Source: Arsenicicoccus dermatophilus (lineage in GTDB: Bacteria > Actinomycetota > Actinomycetes > Actinomycetales > Dermatophilaceae). Taken from it: a DNA stretch of 64,000 bases. Shown piece after piece: positions 21,138 to 29,335 of the stretch. The notes beneath the pieces were generated by a model. It was not told the origin of the DNA, did not search any database, and was given only the letters and a program-made list of their open reading frames with translations. Location: positions 992,001 to 1,056,000 of the forward strand of contig NZ_JAKZHU010000001.1 of assembly GCF_022568795.1 (NCBI RefSeq), written 5' to 3'. How positions within the stretch are numbered: position 1 is the first letter of the stretch; the number at the start of each line of letters is the position of its first letter. Position numbers and translations under genes: made by a program.

Positions 21138-23240
21138 ATGGCTGACCAGACGGCTGACCCGACCGACCTGACGACCCCGCGCCCCAAGGACCGTCCCTGG
21201 GTGATGCGCACCTACGCCGGCCACAGCTCCGCCGCGGCCAGCAACGCGCTCTACCGCACCAACCTCGCCAAGGGCCAGACGGGGCTGTCCGTGGCCTTCG
21301 ACCTGCCGACGCAGACGGGGCACGACCCGGACCACGCGCTCTCGCGCGGCGAGGTGGGCAAGGTCGGCGTGCCGGTCAGCCACGTCGGCGACATGCGGGC
21401 GCTCTTCGACCAGATCCCGCTGGCGGAGATGAACACCTCGATGACCATCAACGCGACGGCGATGTGGCTGCTCGCGCTCTACGAGACCGTGGCCGAGGAG
21501 CAGGCCCTGGCGGCCGGCGAGGACGTCGCCCAGGCCCGGCACCGCCTCGCGGGGACCACGCAGAACGACATCATCAAGGAGTACCTCAGCCGCGGGACCC
21601 ACGTCTTCGGCCCCGGTCCCTCGCTGCGCCTGATCACCGACATGATCAGCTACACCGTCACCGAGATCCCGCGCTGGAATCCCATCAACATCTGCAGCTA
21701 TCACCTGCAGGAGGCCGGGGCGACCCCGGTGCAGGAGCTCGCCTACTCCCTCTCCACCGCCGTGGCCGTGCTCGACGCCGTGGTCGAGGCGGGCCAGGTG
21801 CCCCGCGAGCGGATCGGCGAGGTCGTCGGCCGGATCTCCTTCTTCGTCAACGCCGGGGTGCGCTTCGTCGAGGAGATGTGCAAGATGCGCGCCTTCGTCC
21901 AGCTGTGGGACGAGATCACGCGCGTGCGGTATGGCGTGCAGGACGCCAAGCAGCGTCGCTTCCGCTACGGCGTGCAGGTCAACTCGCTCGGCCTGACCGA
22001 GGCGCAGCCGGAGAACAACGTCCAGCGCATCGTCCTGGAGATGCTGGCGGTCACCTTGTCCAAGGACGCCCGCGCCCGGGCCGTCCAGCTGCCGGCCTGG
22101 AACGAGGCCCTCGGCCTGCCGCGCCCCTGGGACCAGCAGTGGTCCTTGCGCATCCAGCAGGTCCTCGCCTTCGAGTCCGACCTGCTGGAGTACGACGACA
22201 TCTTCTCGGGCTCGACCGTCATCGAGGCCAAGGTCGAGCAGCTGGTCGCGGACGCCAAGGCCGAGATACGCCGCGTCGAGGAGCTGGGCGGGGTGGTGGA
22301 GGCCGTGGAGTCCGGCTATCTCAAGTCGGCCCTCGTGGACGCCCACGCGGCGCGTCGGCGCCGGATCGAGGCGGGCGTGGACAAGGTCGTGGGGGTCAAC
22401 TGCTTCCAGGCGACCGAGCCCAGCCCGCTCACCGCCGACCTGGACACCGCGATCCACGTGGCCGACCCCGACGTCGAGGAGCGGGCCGTGGCCGCGGTGC
22501 GCCGCTGGCGCGAGGAGCGGGACGCCGACGCGACCCGCCGCGAGGCCGCCGAGGCCGCGCTGGCGCAGCTGCGCGCCGACGCCGCCGGCACGGCCAACCT
22601 GGTCCCCGCCTCCCTCGCCTGCGCCCGCGCCGGGGTCACGACGGGGGAGTGGACGGACGCGCTGCGCGAGGTCTTCGGGGAGTACCGCGCCCACACCGGG
22701 GTGTCGGGGGCCAGCGGCGGGTCGGCCCCCCGCGAGCTCGACCTGCCCTCCGCCGCCGACGGCGACGCCCCGATCCACCGGGTGCGGGCCGCGGTGCGCC
22801 GCACCGGCGAGGACCTCGGGACCCACCTGCGCTTCCTGGTCGGCAAGCCCGGCCTCGACGGGCACTCCAACGGCGCCGAGCAGGTGGCCGTCCGGGCGCG
22901 CGACGCCGGTTTCGAGGTGGTCTACCAGGGCATCCGGCTCACGCCCGAGCAGATCGTGGCCGCCGCCGTCGCCGAGGACGTCCACGTCGTGGGGCTGTCC
23001 ATCCTGTCCGGCTCGCACATGGCGCTCGTGCCCGACGTCCTGGACGGGCTGCGCGCCGCGGGCGTCACGGACGTACCGGTCGTGGTGGGCGGCATCATCC
23101 CCGAGGCCGACGCACGCGGGCTCACCGAGCTCGGGGTGGCCGCGGTGTTCACGCCCAAGGACTTCGGCCTCGACGAGATCATGGGCCAGGTGGTGGCGGT
23201 GATCCGGTCCGCCCGCGGGCTCGATCCTCTCGACGCCTAG
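21138..23240 (+). CDS. ecm: (2R)-ethylmalonyl-CoA mutase
   Basis: This B12 enzyme converts ethylmalonyl-CoA to methylsuccinyl-CoA in the ethylmalonyl-CoA pathway. The 700-residue protein joins a catalytic TIM barrel (RTYAGHSSAAASNALYRTNL, Tyr26; EYLSRG, Arg152; SYHLQEAGATP) to a C-terminal cobalamin domain with DXHXXG (GKPGLDGHSNGAEQ, about residue 575) and GLSILSGSH. The mutase body closely follows the Ecm/MeaA clade (GQTGLSVAFDLPTQTG, GEVGKVGVP) rather than methylmalonyl-CoA mutase. ATG 21138 lies 6 nt after TAGTTT, so the mRNA is probably leaderless. The adenosyltransferase, ccr, epimerase and meaB genes nearby support the role. Confidence 0.93.
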   Translation: MADQTADPTDLTTPRPKDRPWVMRTYAGHSSAAASNALYRTNLAKGQTGLSVAFDLPTQTGHDPDHALSRGEVGKVGVPVSHVGDMRALFDQIPLAEMNTSMTINATAMWLLALYETVAEEQALAAGEDVAQARHRLAGTTQNDIIKEYLSRGTHVFGPGPSLRLITDMISYTVTEIPRWNPINICSYHLQEAGATPVQELAYSLSTAVAVLDAVVEAGQVPRERIGEVVGRISFFVNAGVRFVEEMCKMRAFVQLWDEITRVRYGVQDAKQRRFRYGVQVNSLGLTEAQPENNVQRIVLEMLAVTLSKDARARAVQLPAWNEALGLPRPWDQQWSLRIQQVLAFESDLLEYDDIFSGSTVIEAKVEQLVADAKAEIRRVEELGGVVEAVESGYLKSALVDAHAARRRRIEAGVDKVVGVNCFQATEPSPLTADLDTAIHVADPDVEERAVAAVRRWREERDADATRREAAEAALAQLRADAAGTANLVPASLACARAGVTTGEWTDALREVFGEYRAHTGVSGASGGSAPRELDLPSAADGDAPIHRVRAAVRRTGEDLGTHLRFLVGKPGLDGHSNGAEQVAVRARDAGFEVVYQGIRLTPEQIVAAAVAEDVHVVGLSILSGSHMALVPDVLDGLRAAGVTDVPVVVGGIIPEADARGLTELGVAAVFTPKDFGLDEIMGQVVAVIRSARGLDPLDA

Positions 23241-23246
23241 TCAGGC

Positions 23247-23293
23247 GACGCAGCGGGCCGCCCTCGACACCGTGGAGGGTGGCCCGCTGCGTC
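23247..23293. terminator. Bidirectional terminator between ecm and nucS
   Basis: A 19-bp stem with one G-U pair (23247-23265 with 23275-23293) and a 9-nt loop lies between two convergent genes, 6 nt after the ecm stop. Confidence 0.75.
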
Positions 23294-23365
23294 CTGGTGG
23301 TCGCGTCGTCGAGGGCGGGGTCGCGCGCCGACGGGCGGGTGACCCCCCGGGTCTCGGCATACGCC

Positions 23366-24061
23366 TCAGAAGAGGAGGAACTCCGACCGGTCGATGCCCT
23401 TGAGCTCCTCGTAGTCGAGGGTGACGCAGCGGATGCCGCGGTCGGTGGCGAGGGTCCGGGCCTGCGGCTTGATCTGCTGGGCGGCGAAGATGCCCGTGAC
23501 CGGTGCCAGCGCCGGGTCCCGGTTGAGCAGCTCGAGATAGCGCGTGAGCTGCTCGACCCCGTCGATCTCGCCCCGGCGCTTGATCTCGACGGCCACGTGC
23601 GCGCCGGTCTCGTCGCGGCACAGGATGTCGACGGGGCCGATCGCCGTCATGTACTCCCGCCGCACCATGCTCCAGCCCTCGCCGAGGGTGTGGATGTGCT
23701 CGGCGAGCAGCCGCTGCAGGTGGGCCTCGACGCCGTCCTTGACCAGGCCCGGATCCACCCCGAGGTCGTGGGCGGAGTCGTGGAGGATCTCGTGGATCGC
23801 GATCCGGAGCGCGTCGCCCGACTTGGCGTTGCGGACGACCCAGACGGCCACGGCCCCCTCCTCGGTCTCCGCCTCCTCGGGAGCGACCTCGGCCAGCACG
23901 CACGGTGGAGACATCCAGTTGAGCGGCTTGTAGGACCCGCCGTCGGAGTGGATGAGCACCGAGCCGTCGCCCTTGACCATGAGCAGGCGGGTGGCGAGCG
24001 GGAGGTGGGCGGTGAGGCGGCCCTCGTAGTCGACGGAGCAGCGGGCTATGACGAGACGCAC
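23366..24061 (-). CDS. nucS: Mismatch-specific endonuclease NucS/EndoMS
   Basis: NucS cuts mismatched DNA and provides non-canonical mismatch repair in actinobacteria, which lack MutS/MutL. The 231 residues have the family N-terminus [20 protein letters not shown] (dimerisation/DNA-binding domain) and a C-terminal RecB-like nuclease domain with [24 protein letters not shown], giving the catalytic Asp, Glu and Lys. The C-terminus binds the sliding clamp in characterised homologues. GTG 24061 is chosen because TAGGGT ends 7 nt upstream (leaderless) and homologues begin there; GTG 24070 lies inside that promoter element. Confidence 0.94.
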   Translation of the reverse strand: MRLVIARCSVDYEGRLTAHLPLATRLLMVKGDGSVLIHSDGGSYKPLNWMSPPCVLAEVAPEEAETEEGAVAVWVVRNAKSGDALRIAIHEILHDSAHDLGVDPGLVKDGVEAHLQRLLAEHIHTLGEGWSMVRREYMTAIGPVDILCRDETGAHVAVEIKRRGEIDGVEQLTRYLELLNRDPALAPVTGIFAAQQIKPQARTLATDRGIRCVTLDYEELKGIDRSEFLLF

Positions 24062-24129
24062 GCGGAGCACCCTAGCCCGCGACCGGCGGCGTGATCGTCA
24101 CCACACGACGGTCACGCCCGCAGGAGACC

Positions 24130-24145
24130 ACTACCGAGCAGTAGT
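24130..24145 (+). promoter_or_regulatory. Candidate operator upstream of 3-hydroxyacyl-CoA dehydrogenase
   Basis: A quasi-palindrome with arms ACTAC...GTAGT (12 of 16 positions symmetric) is about 78 nt before the dehydrogenase start, next to TTTTGTGAC. Its size suits a TetR- or MarR-type regulator. No regulator gene is adjacent, so the binding protein is unknown. Confidence 0.35.
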
Positions 24146-24222
24146 TTTGTGACCAAGCCCGCAGTCCGACAGTCTTGCTGGCGTTCCCGCACACCGCAAA
24201 GACTCTCAGCATGGAGCGCACC

Positions 24223-25983
24223 GTGGACAGCATCGGAGTGGTTGGGCTCGGCACCATGGGTGCCGGCATCGTCGAGGTCTGTGCCAAGCACGGGCTACAG
24301 GTCGTCGCCGTCGACATGGACGAGGCGGCCGTCACCCGCGGCCGGGGTCACGTGGAGCGGTCCACCGGTCGGGCGGTGGAGCGCGGCAAGATGGCCGCCG
24401 ACGAGCAGCAGGCGCTGCTCGGGCGGATCACCTTCGCGGCGGAGCTCGAGGCGGTCGCCGGGTGCGACCTGGTCGTCGAGGCCGTCCCGGAGGTGCTGGA
24501 CATCAAGCGGGAGCTCTTCCGCCGCCTGGACCAGGTCGTGCGCCCCGAGTGCATCCTCGCGACCAACACCTCCAGCCTGTCCGTCACCGAGCTCTCCGTG
24601 GCCACCAGCCACCCCGAGCGGGTGGTGGGCCTGCACTTCTTCAACCCCGCCCCCGTCCAGAAGCTCGTCGAGATCATCTCGACGGTCGTCACCGACCCCG
24701 ACATCGTCACCGCGGCCCGCGAGCTCGCCGAGCGTCTGGGCAAGACCCCGGTCGTGGTGGGGGACAAGGCCGGCTTCATCGGCAACTACCTGCTCTTCGG
24801 CTACCTCAACCACGCGATCAGCATGTACGAGTCGCGCTACGCGACCCGGGAGGACCTCGACGCGGCGATGCAGCACGGCTGCGGCTACCCGATGGGTCCG
24901 CTGGCGCTGCTCGACCTGATCGGTCTGGACACGGCATACCAGGTGCTGGACACCATGTATCGCGAGGGCCGGGATAAGCTGCACGCCCCCAGCCCGATCC
25001 TCAAGCAGATGGTCACCGCGGGCCTGCTCGGCCGCAAGACCGGACGCGGCTTCTACACCTACCAGGCCCCCGGCTCCGGCACGATCGTCCCCGACGCCCA
25101 GACCCCCTCGCCCGAGGCGAGCACGGCGCCGACCCGCGAGGTCCGGACCGTCGGCGTCGTCGGCACCGGCACCATGGCCTCCGGCATCGTCGAGGTCTTC
25201 GCCAAGGCGGGCTACCCGGTCACCGTCGTGGGTCGCGGCCAGGACAAGATCACCGGCCTCACGGCTGCGATCACCGCGAGCCTGGACCGGGCCGTCAGCA
25301 AGGGCAAGGTCACCGAGGAGGCCAAGGCCGCCGCGCTCGGCCTGGTCACCGGTGCCACCGACGTCTCGGCGCTCGCGGACGCGGACCTCGTCGTCGAGGC
25401 CATCGCCGAGGACGTCGACGTCAAGACCGACATGTTCCGGCGCCTGGACGAGGTGTGCAAGGACGGCGCCGTCCTGGCCACCACGACCAGCTCCCTGCCG
25501 GTGATCCAGGTCGCGGCCGCCACCCGGCGACCCGCCGACGTGATCGGCATGCACTTCTTCAACCCCGCCCAGGTCATGAGGCTCGTCGAGGTCGTCTCCA
25601 CCGTCTCCACCGCGGCCGACGTCCAGGAGACCGTCGTCCGCCTGTGCGCCGGGCTCGGCAAGGTGCCGGTCCGCTGCGGCGACCGGGCCGGCTTCATCGT
25701 CAACGCCCTGCTGTTCCCCTACCTCAACGACGCGGTCAAGATGCTGGAGGCGCACTACGCCACCGCCGACGACATCGACACCGCGATGAAGAACGGCTGC
25801 GCGCTGCCCATGGGACCCTTCGAGCTGCTCGACGTGGTGGGGCTCGACGTGTCCTACGCCATCCAGAGGCAGCTCTACCTCGAGTTCCGCGACCGCGGGT
25901 TCGCCCCCGCGCCGCTGCTGGAGCACATGGTCACGGCGGGCTACCTCGGTCGCAAGACCAGGCGCGGCTTCCGCTCCTACTGA
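24223..25983 (+). CDS. Tandem 3-hydroxyacyl-CoA dehydrogenase (two modules)
   Basis: A 586-residue protein of two fused 3-hydroxybutyryl-CoA dehydrogenase copies. Each has a Rossmann motif (GVVGLGTMGAGI near residue 5; GVVGTGTMASGI near 310) and a complete active site: TSSL serine, LHFFNPAPVQKLVE or MHFFNPAQVMRLVE with His and Glu, and the asparagine of AGFIGN or AGFIVN. Both therefore look catalytic. It would supply or use (S)-3-hydroxybutyryl-CoA next to Ccr in the ethylmalonyl-CoA pathway, or serve beta-oxidation. GTG 24223 has GGAG at 6 nt; ATG 24211 is an alternative without a ribosome site. Confidence 0.9.
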   Translation: MDSIGVVGLGTMGAGIVEVCAKHGLQVVAVDMDEAAVTRGRGHVERSTGRAVERGKMAADEQQALLGRITFAAELEAVAGCDLVVEAVPEVLDIKRELFRRLDQVVRPECILATNTSSLSVTELSVATSHPERVVGLHFFNPAPVQKLVEIISTVVTDPDIVTAARELAERLGKTPVVVGDKAGFIGNYLLFGYLNHAISMYESRYATREDLDAAMQHGCGYPMGPLALLDLIGLDTAYQVLDTMYREGRDKLHAPSPILKQMVTAGLLGRKTGRGFYTYQAPGSGTIVPDAQTPSPEASTAPTREVRTVGVVGTGTMASGIVEVFAKAGYPVTVVGRGQDKITGLTAAITASLDRAVSKGKVTEEAKAAALGLVTGATDVSALADADLVVEAIAEDVDVKTDMFRRLDEVCKDGAVLATTTSSLPVIQVAAATRRPADVIGMHFFNPAQVMRLVEVVSTVSTAADVQETVVRLCAGLGKVPVRCGDRAGFIVNALLFPYLNDAVKMLEAHYATADDIDTAMKNGCALPMGPFELLDVVGLDVSYAIQRQLYLEFRDRGFAPAPLLEHMVTAGYLGRKTRRGFRSY

Positions 25984-26043
25984 CCGGCCGTCCGCCACCC
26001 ACCCGGTCAGGAGGCGTGGAGGGGACCGTGCTGGGCTGAGGTC

Positions 26044-27477
26044 GTGATCCCGACGACCCTCCAGATCCGCCGTTCCCTCCTCCCCGCCCTCGCCCTCGGT
26101 GTGCTTCCCGCTGCCCCCTCCTGGGCCGCGCCCACCCCGGACCCGGCACCCGTCGCCGCGACCCCCGCCGTCGCCGCCTCCGCCCGGCCGCTCGGGCCGG
26201 AGGAGGACCCGGGGGCCGTGGCCATCCCTGCGCTCGACGTGGCCGCCGAGACCTCCTGGGCACCCCGGCGGATCCACGCCGCCTGGCCGTCCGTCCCGGC
26301 CGCCACGGCACTCGACACGGAGCTGCAGACCCAGGTGCGGCGACGGATCGCCCAGGTCCCGCCCACCAGGCAACGGACCGACTCCGAGCTGACCACCACC
26401 TGGTCCGTGGTGGCGGACCACGGCGGCGTCCTCGGCGTCCGGCTGCGCACCGAGCAGACGAGCGGGACCCACACCGAGCGCGACAGCACGACGGTCTACG
26501 GCACGCGGGACGGGCGGGAGGTATGGCGCGGTCCCGACCTGATTACCCCCCAGGCTCGGAGTCGGGTGGCCGCTGCCGTGCACCACGCGGTGGGGCGTGA
26601 TCACCGCACCGCGTCGGCGCGGACCGGTGGGACGGACCGGGTCCTGGACGACCTCGGCTTCACCCGCCAGGGCGGGCTGCAGCTCGTCGTCCCGGCGCCG
26701 CAGGGTCGCACCGGGACGACCCGACAGGTGCTCGTCACCCTCGACCGGCCCACGAGCGATCGCCTGCTGTCACCGGCCGGTCACCGGGTCCGCGACGCCG
26801 TCGTGCGCTCGACCCCGGCATCCGCCGCCGCCGACCGACCCGTGGCCGCGCAGGCCCCCGCAGCCAGGCCCCCGGTCGACTGCCGCAAGGTCCGGTGCCT
26901 CGCCCTCACCTTCGACGACGGACCGGGCAAGCACACCGCCGCGATCCTGGACACGCTGGCCGCCCACAAGGCGCGGGCGACCTTCTTCACCTTGGGCCCC
27001 GCGGTCAAGGCCGCGCCGCAGACCATGCGTCGCATGCGTCAGCTCGGCATGGCCGTCGGCAACCACACCTGGACCCACCGTCAGCTGACCCGGTTGCCCG
27101 CCCAGACCGTGACCCAGGAGATCACCCGCACGACGAACGCCATCCGGTCCGCGACCGGGGCCGCCCCCGTCGCGGTCCGACCGCCCTATGGCGCCTTCGA
27201 CCGGCGCACCCCCCACGCCGGCCTCCCCTTCGTCCTGTGGGACGTGGACACCGAGGACTGGAAGAACCGCAACGCCGCGGTGACCACCCGCCGCGCGCTC
27301 GCGGGCGCCCGCCGCGGCTCCATCGTCCTGATGCACGACATCCACCCGAGCACCGCGCAGGCGTTGCCGGGCATCGTCAAGACCCTGCAGCGCCAGGGCT
27401 ACGTCCTGGTCACCGTGCCCGAGCTGCTCGGCCGGATGGACCCCACCAAGGCCTACTACTCCGGTCCCCGCCGGTGA
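26044..27477 (+). CDS. Secreted polysaccharide deacetylase (CE4) with DUF3298-like N-domain
   Basis: This 477-residue exported protein has a signal peptide (about residues 9-28), an N-terminal region of about 200 residues resembling the DUF3298/RsiV domain (TTTWSVVADHGGVLGVRLRT), and a C-terminal NodB deacetylase domain. The latter holds TFDDGPGKHT (metal Asp and catalytic Asp), NHTWTHRQLT (two metal histidines), RPPYGAFD and VLMHDIHP. It probably N-deacetylates peptidoglycan or an exopolysaccharide outside the cell. The start is GTG 26044, with a weak ribosome site. Confidence 0.87.
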   Translation: MIPTTLQIRRSLLPALALGVLPAAPSWAAPTPDPAPVAATPAVAASARPLGPEEDPGAVAIPALDVAAETSWAPRRIHAAWPSVPAATALDTELQTQVRRRIAQVPPTRQRTDSELTTTWSVVADHGGVLGVRLRTEQTSGTHTERDSTTVYGTRDGREVWRGPDLITPQARSRVAAAVHHAVGRDHRTASARTGGTDRVLDDLGFTRQGGLQLVVPAPQGRTGTTRQVLVTLDRPTSDRLLSPAGHRVRDAVVRSTPASAAADRPVAAQAPAARPPVDCRKVRCLALTFDDGPGKHTAAILDTLAAHKARATFFTLGPAVKAAPQTMRRMRQLGMAVGNHTWTHRQLTRLPAQTVTQEITRTTNAIRSATGAAPVAVRPPYGAFDRRTPHAGLPFVLWDVDTEDWKNRNAAVTTRRALAGARRGSIVLMHDIHPSTAQALPGIVKTLQRQGYVLVTVPELLGRMDPTKAYYSGPRR

Positions 27478-27540
27478 GGCGGGCCGGGGACAGCGCCCGG
27501 CAGCGGCCTCCCGCGTCGGTCGGTTTGCGACAATGACCTC

Positions 27541-27837
27541 ATGCCCCGCGCGAACCGACGCTCCGACCAGCACGTACCGCTGGCGGTCGGACGGCTCGCC
27601 GGCATGGAGCGGCGCGAGGAGCACCCCGACGGGGCGTGGATGGTGCGCGCCGTGCGGGGAGCGGCCACCGGCAAGGTCTACCGCTGCCCCGGCTGCCAGC
27701 AGGAGCTGCACGACTCCCTCCCGCACGTGGTGGCCTGGCCGGCGGAGGGGCTGCGCGGCCTGCCCGACCGGCGCCACTGGCACAGCGGGTGCTGGACCGC
27801 GCGCGACCACCGGCACCTGCCGGGGCGACGACGCTGA
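27541..27837 (+). CDS. Small conserved actinobacterial zinc-ribbon-like protein
   Basis: The 98-residue basic protein has a putative metal site YRCPGCQQE...HVVAW...RRHWHSGCW (CxxC, then His and HxxC). Similar small proteins are widespread in actinomycetes, often labelled ATP/GTP-binding, with no proven function. ATG 27541 is 6 nt after GACAAT (27529-27534), suggesting a leaderless mRNA. The alpha/beta hydrolase gene follows 76 nt later. Confidence 0.75.
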   Translation: MPRANRRSDQHVPLAVGRLAGMERREEHPDGAWMVRAVRGAATGKVYRCPGCQQELHDSLPHVVAWPAEGLRGLPDRRHWHSGCWTARDHRHLPGRRR

Positions 27838-27913
27838 CGCCCCGGCCCCGGACGGGCGGCGCTGACGCCGTCCTGCGGCATACGACCTGATCATCACCAC
27901 CGACGAGGAACCC

Positions 27914-28660
27914 ATGGCTGAGCACAAGATCCGCGCCAACACGATCCTGCCCGCGCGGCGGGAGGAGATCGAGCTGCACACCGCTGACGGGCTCACCCTC
28001 GTCGGCGAGCTCGCCCTGCCCCTCGAGCGGGACCCGGTCGCGACGCTGGTGACGCTGCACCCGCTGCCCACGCACGGCGGCTTCATGGACAGCCATGTCT
28101 ACAAGAAGGCGTCCTACCGGCTGCCGGCGCTCGCGGACATCGCCGTGCTGCGGTTCAACACGCGGGGGACGAGCTCGCCGCGTGGCACGTCCCAGGGGTC
28201 CTTCGACAACGCCGACGGGGAGCGCTTCGACGTCGCAGCGGCGATCGAGTATGCCGAGCTGCGCCAGAGCCCGGTGCTCCCGCACCGGTGGCTGGTCGGG
28301 TGGTCCTTCGGCACCGACCTGACGCTGATGTACGGCCTGGAGCCGGCGATCGAGGGGGCTGTCCTGCTGTCCCCCCCGCTGCGGTGGACCCAGCCCGAGC
28401 ACCTGCGCGAGTGGGCCGTGGACGGGCGACCGCTGGTGGCGCTGGTGCCCGAGCACGACGACTACCTGCAGCCGGAGGAGGCGCGGGAGAGGTTCGCGCT
28501 GGTCCCGCAGGCCGAGGTCGTCGGGATCGACGGGTGCAAGCACCTGTGGGTGGGGGAGACCTACGTGCGACGGGCGTTGGACGAGATCGTGGCCCGGGTG
28601 CGGCCGGGCTTCGGCCCGTTGCCGACGACCTATGCCGGCGAGGTGGCTGAGGGGTCCTGA
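27914..28660 (+). CDS. Alpha/beta hydrolase
   Basis: A 248-residue cytoplasmic hydrolase of the YfhR/CC_0125-like dienelactone hydrolase type. The nucleophile elbow is GWSFG (about residue 134), the oxyanion-side HPLP motif is near residue 50, and the acid and base are likely Asp in PEHDDYLQP and His in CKHLW near the C-terminus. Substrate unknown. ATG 27914 has GAGGAA at 3-4 nt. Likely in one unit with the small zinc-ribbon gene. Confidence 0.85.
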   Translation: MAEHKIRANTILPARREEIELHTADGLTLVGELALPLERDPVATLVTLHPLPTHGGFMDSHVYKKASYRLPALADIAVLRFNTRGTSSPRGTSQGSFDNADGERFDVAAAIEYAELRQSPVLPHRWLVGWSFGTDLTLMYGLEPAIEGAVLLSPPLRWTQPEHLREWAVDGRPLVALVPEHDDYLQPEEARERFALVPQAEVVGIDGCKHLWVGETYVRRALDEIVARVRPGFGPLPTTYAGEVAEGS

Positions 28661-28749
28661 TCGGAGCCTCGCGGGTCGTGGTCGGTCGTCTGCCTGCGAC
28701 GACGGGTGCCACGGGCCGGCGCGTGCCACCCGGGCACACCCCGCCCGCG

Positions 28750-29195
28750 TCACGGGATCCCGAGCGCCTCGTAGGCCTCGGGCGTGAATCCTCGGGCCTG
28801 GTGCGCCCGCAGGAGCTCGTGGGCTCGCTCCTCGGATCCCACGAGCGGGGAGAGGACGGCGACGACGTCCTCCAACGAGACCGGTCCGGCGCCGCAGGCC
28901 TCGGCCAGGGCGGGAAACCGGTCGACAAGGCCCCTCCGGGGACACCGTCCAGCGGGTCGCCGGACGCCCGGCCGAGGAGGGCAGCCAGGACGAGGGCGAT
29001 GGCGGTCCTGCGCTCGCCGCCGATCTGGTTCCTGGCCATGAACTCCTCGACAGGCTCCTGCCCGCTATAGGCGGCGCTCAGGGTCAGAGCTATCACGATG
29101 TCCTGCAGCTCCGACACTCTTCGGCTGAGGTCCTCGACGCTCTCCACGAGGGAGACGCTACTGGTCTGACCGACGCAGACGTCGTCCCGACGCAC
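28750..29195 (-). pseudogene. Hypothetical protein gene, frameshifted
   Basis: From GTG 29195 the frame encodes a helical N-terminal part (VESVEDLSRRVSELQDIVIA, then RTAIALVLAALLGRASGDPLDG). The C-terminal part continues in another frame (LVDRFPALAEACGAGPVSLE ... PEAYEALGIP, stop at 28750). One extra G in the minus-strand GGGG run (28931-28934) joins them into one protein of about 148 residues. The family is not recognised. It is probably one gene broken by a homopolymer indel, real or a sequencing error. Confidence 0.55.
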
Positions 29196-29283
29196 CGAGC
29201 CGGAACGTCTTGAGGCAGGTCACAGACCGGGATCTCGACGGCCGTGGTGAGCCGCGACCGCCGCGCCGGCGGCACGAGCAGGA

Positions 29284-29318
29284 CGGGGCCCGGGTCGCGG
29301 GCAGCGACCCGGGCCCCG
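29284..29318 (-). terminator. Terminator of ccr
   Basis: A 15-bp perfect stem (29284-29298 with 29304-29318) with a 5-nt loop begins 18 nt downstream of the ccr stop codon. Confidence 0.7.
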
Positions 29319-29335
29319 GTGAAGGCGGCGCGGGG

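Noticed and set aside
21138-23240. Methylmalonyl-CoA mutase
   Set aside because: The GKVGVP and GQTGLSVAFDLPTQTG pattern and 700-residue single-chain layout match ethylmalonyl-CoA mutase, and ccr is nearby.
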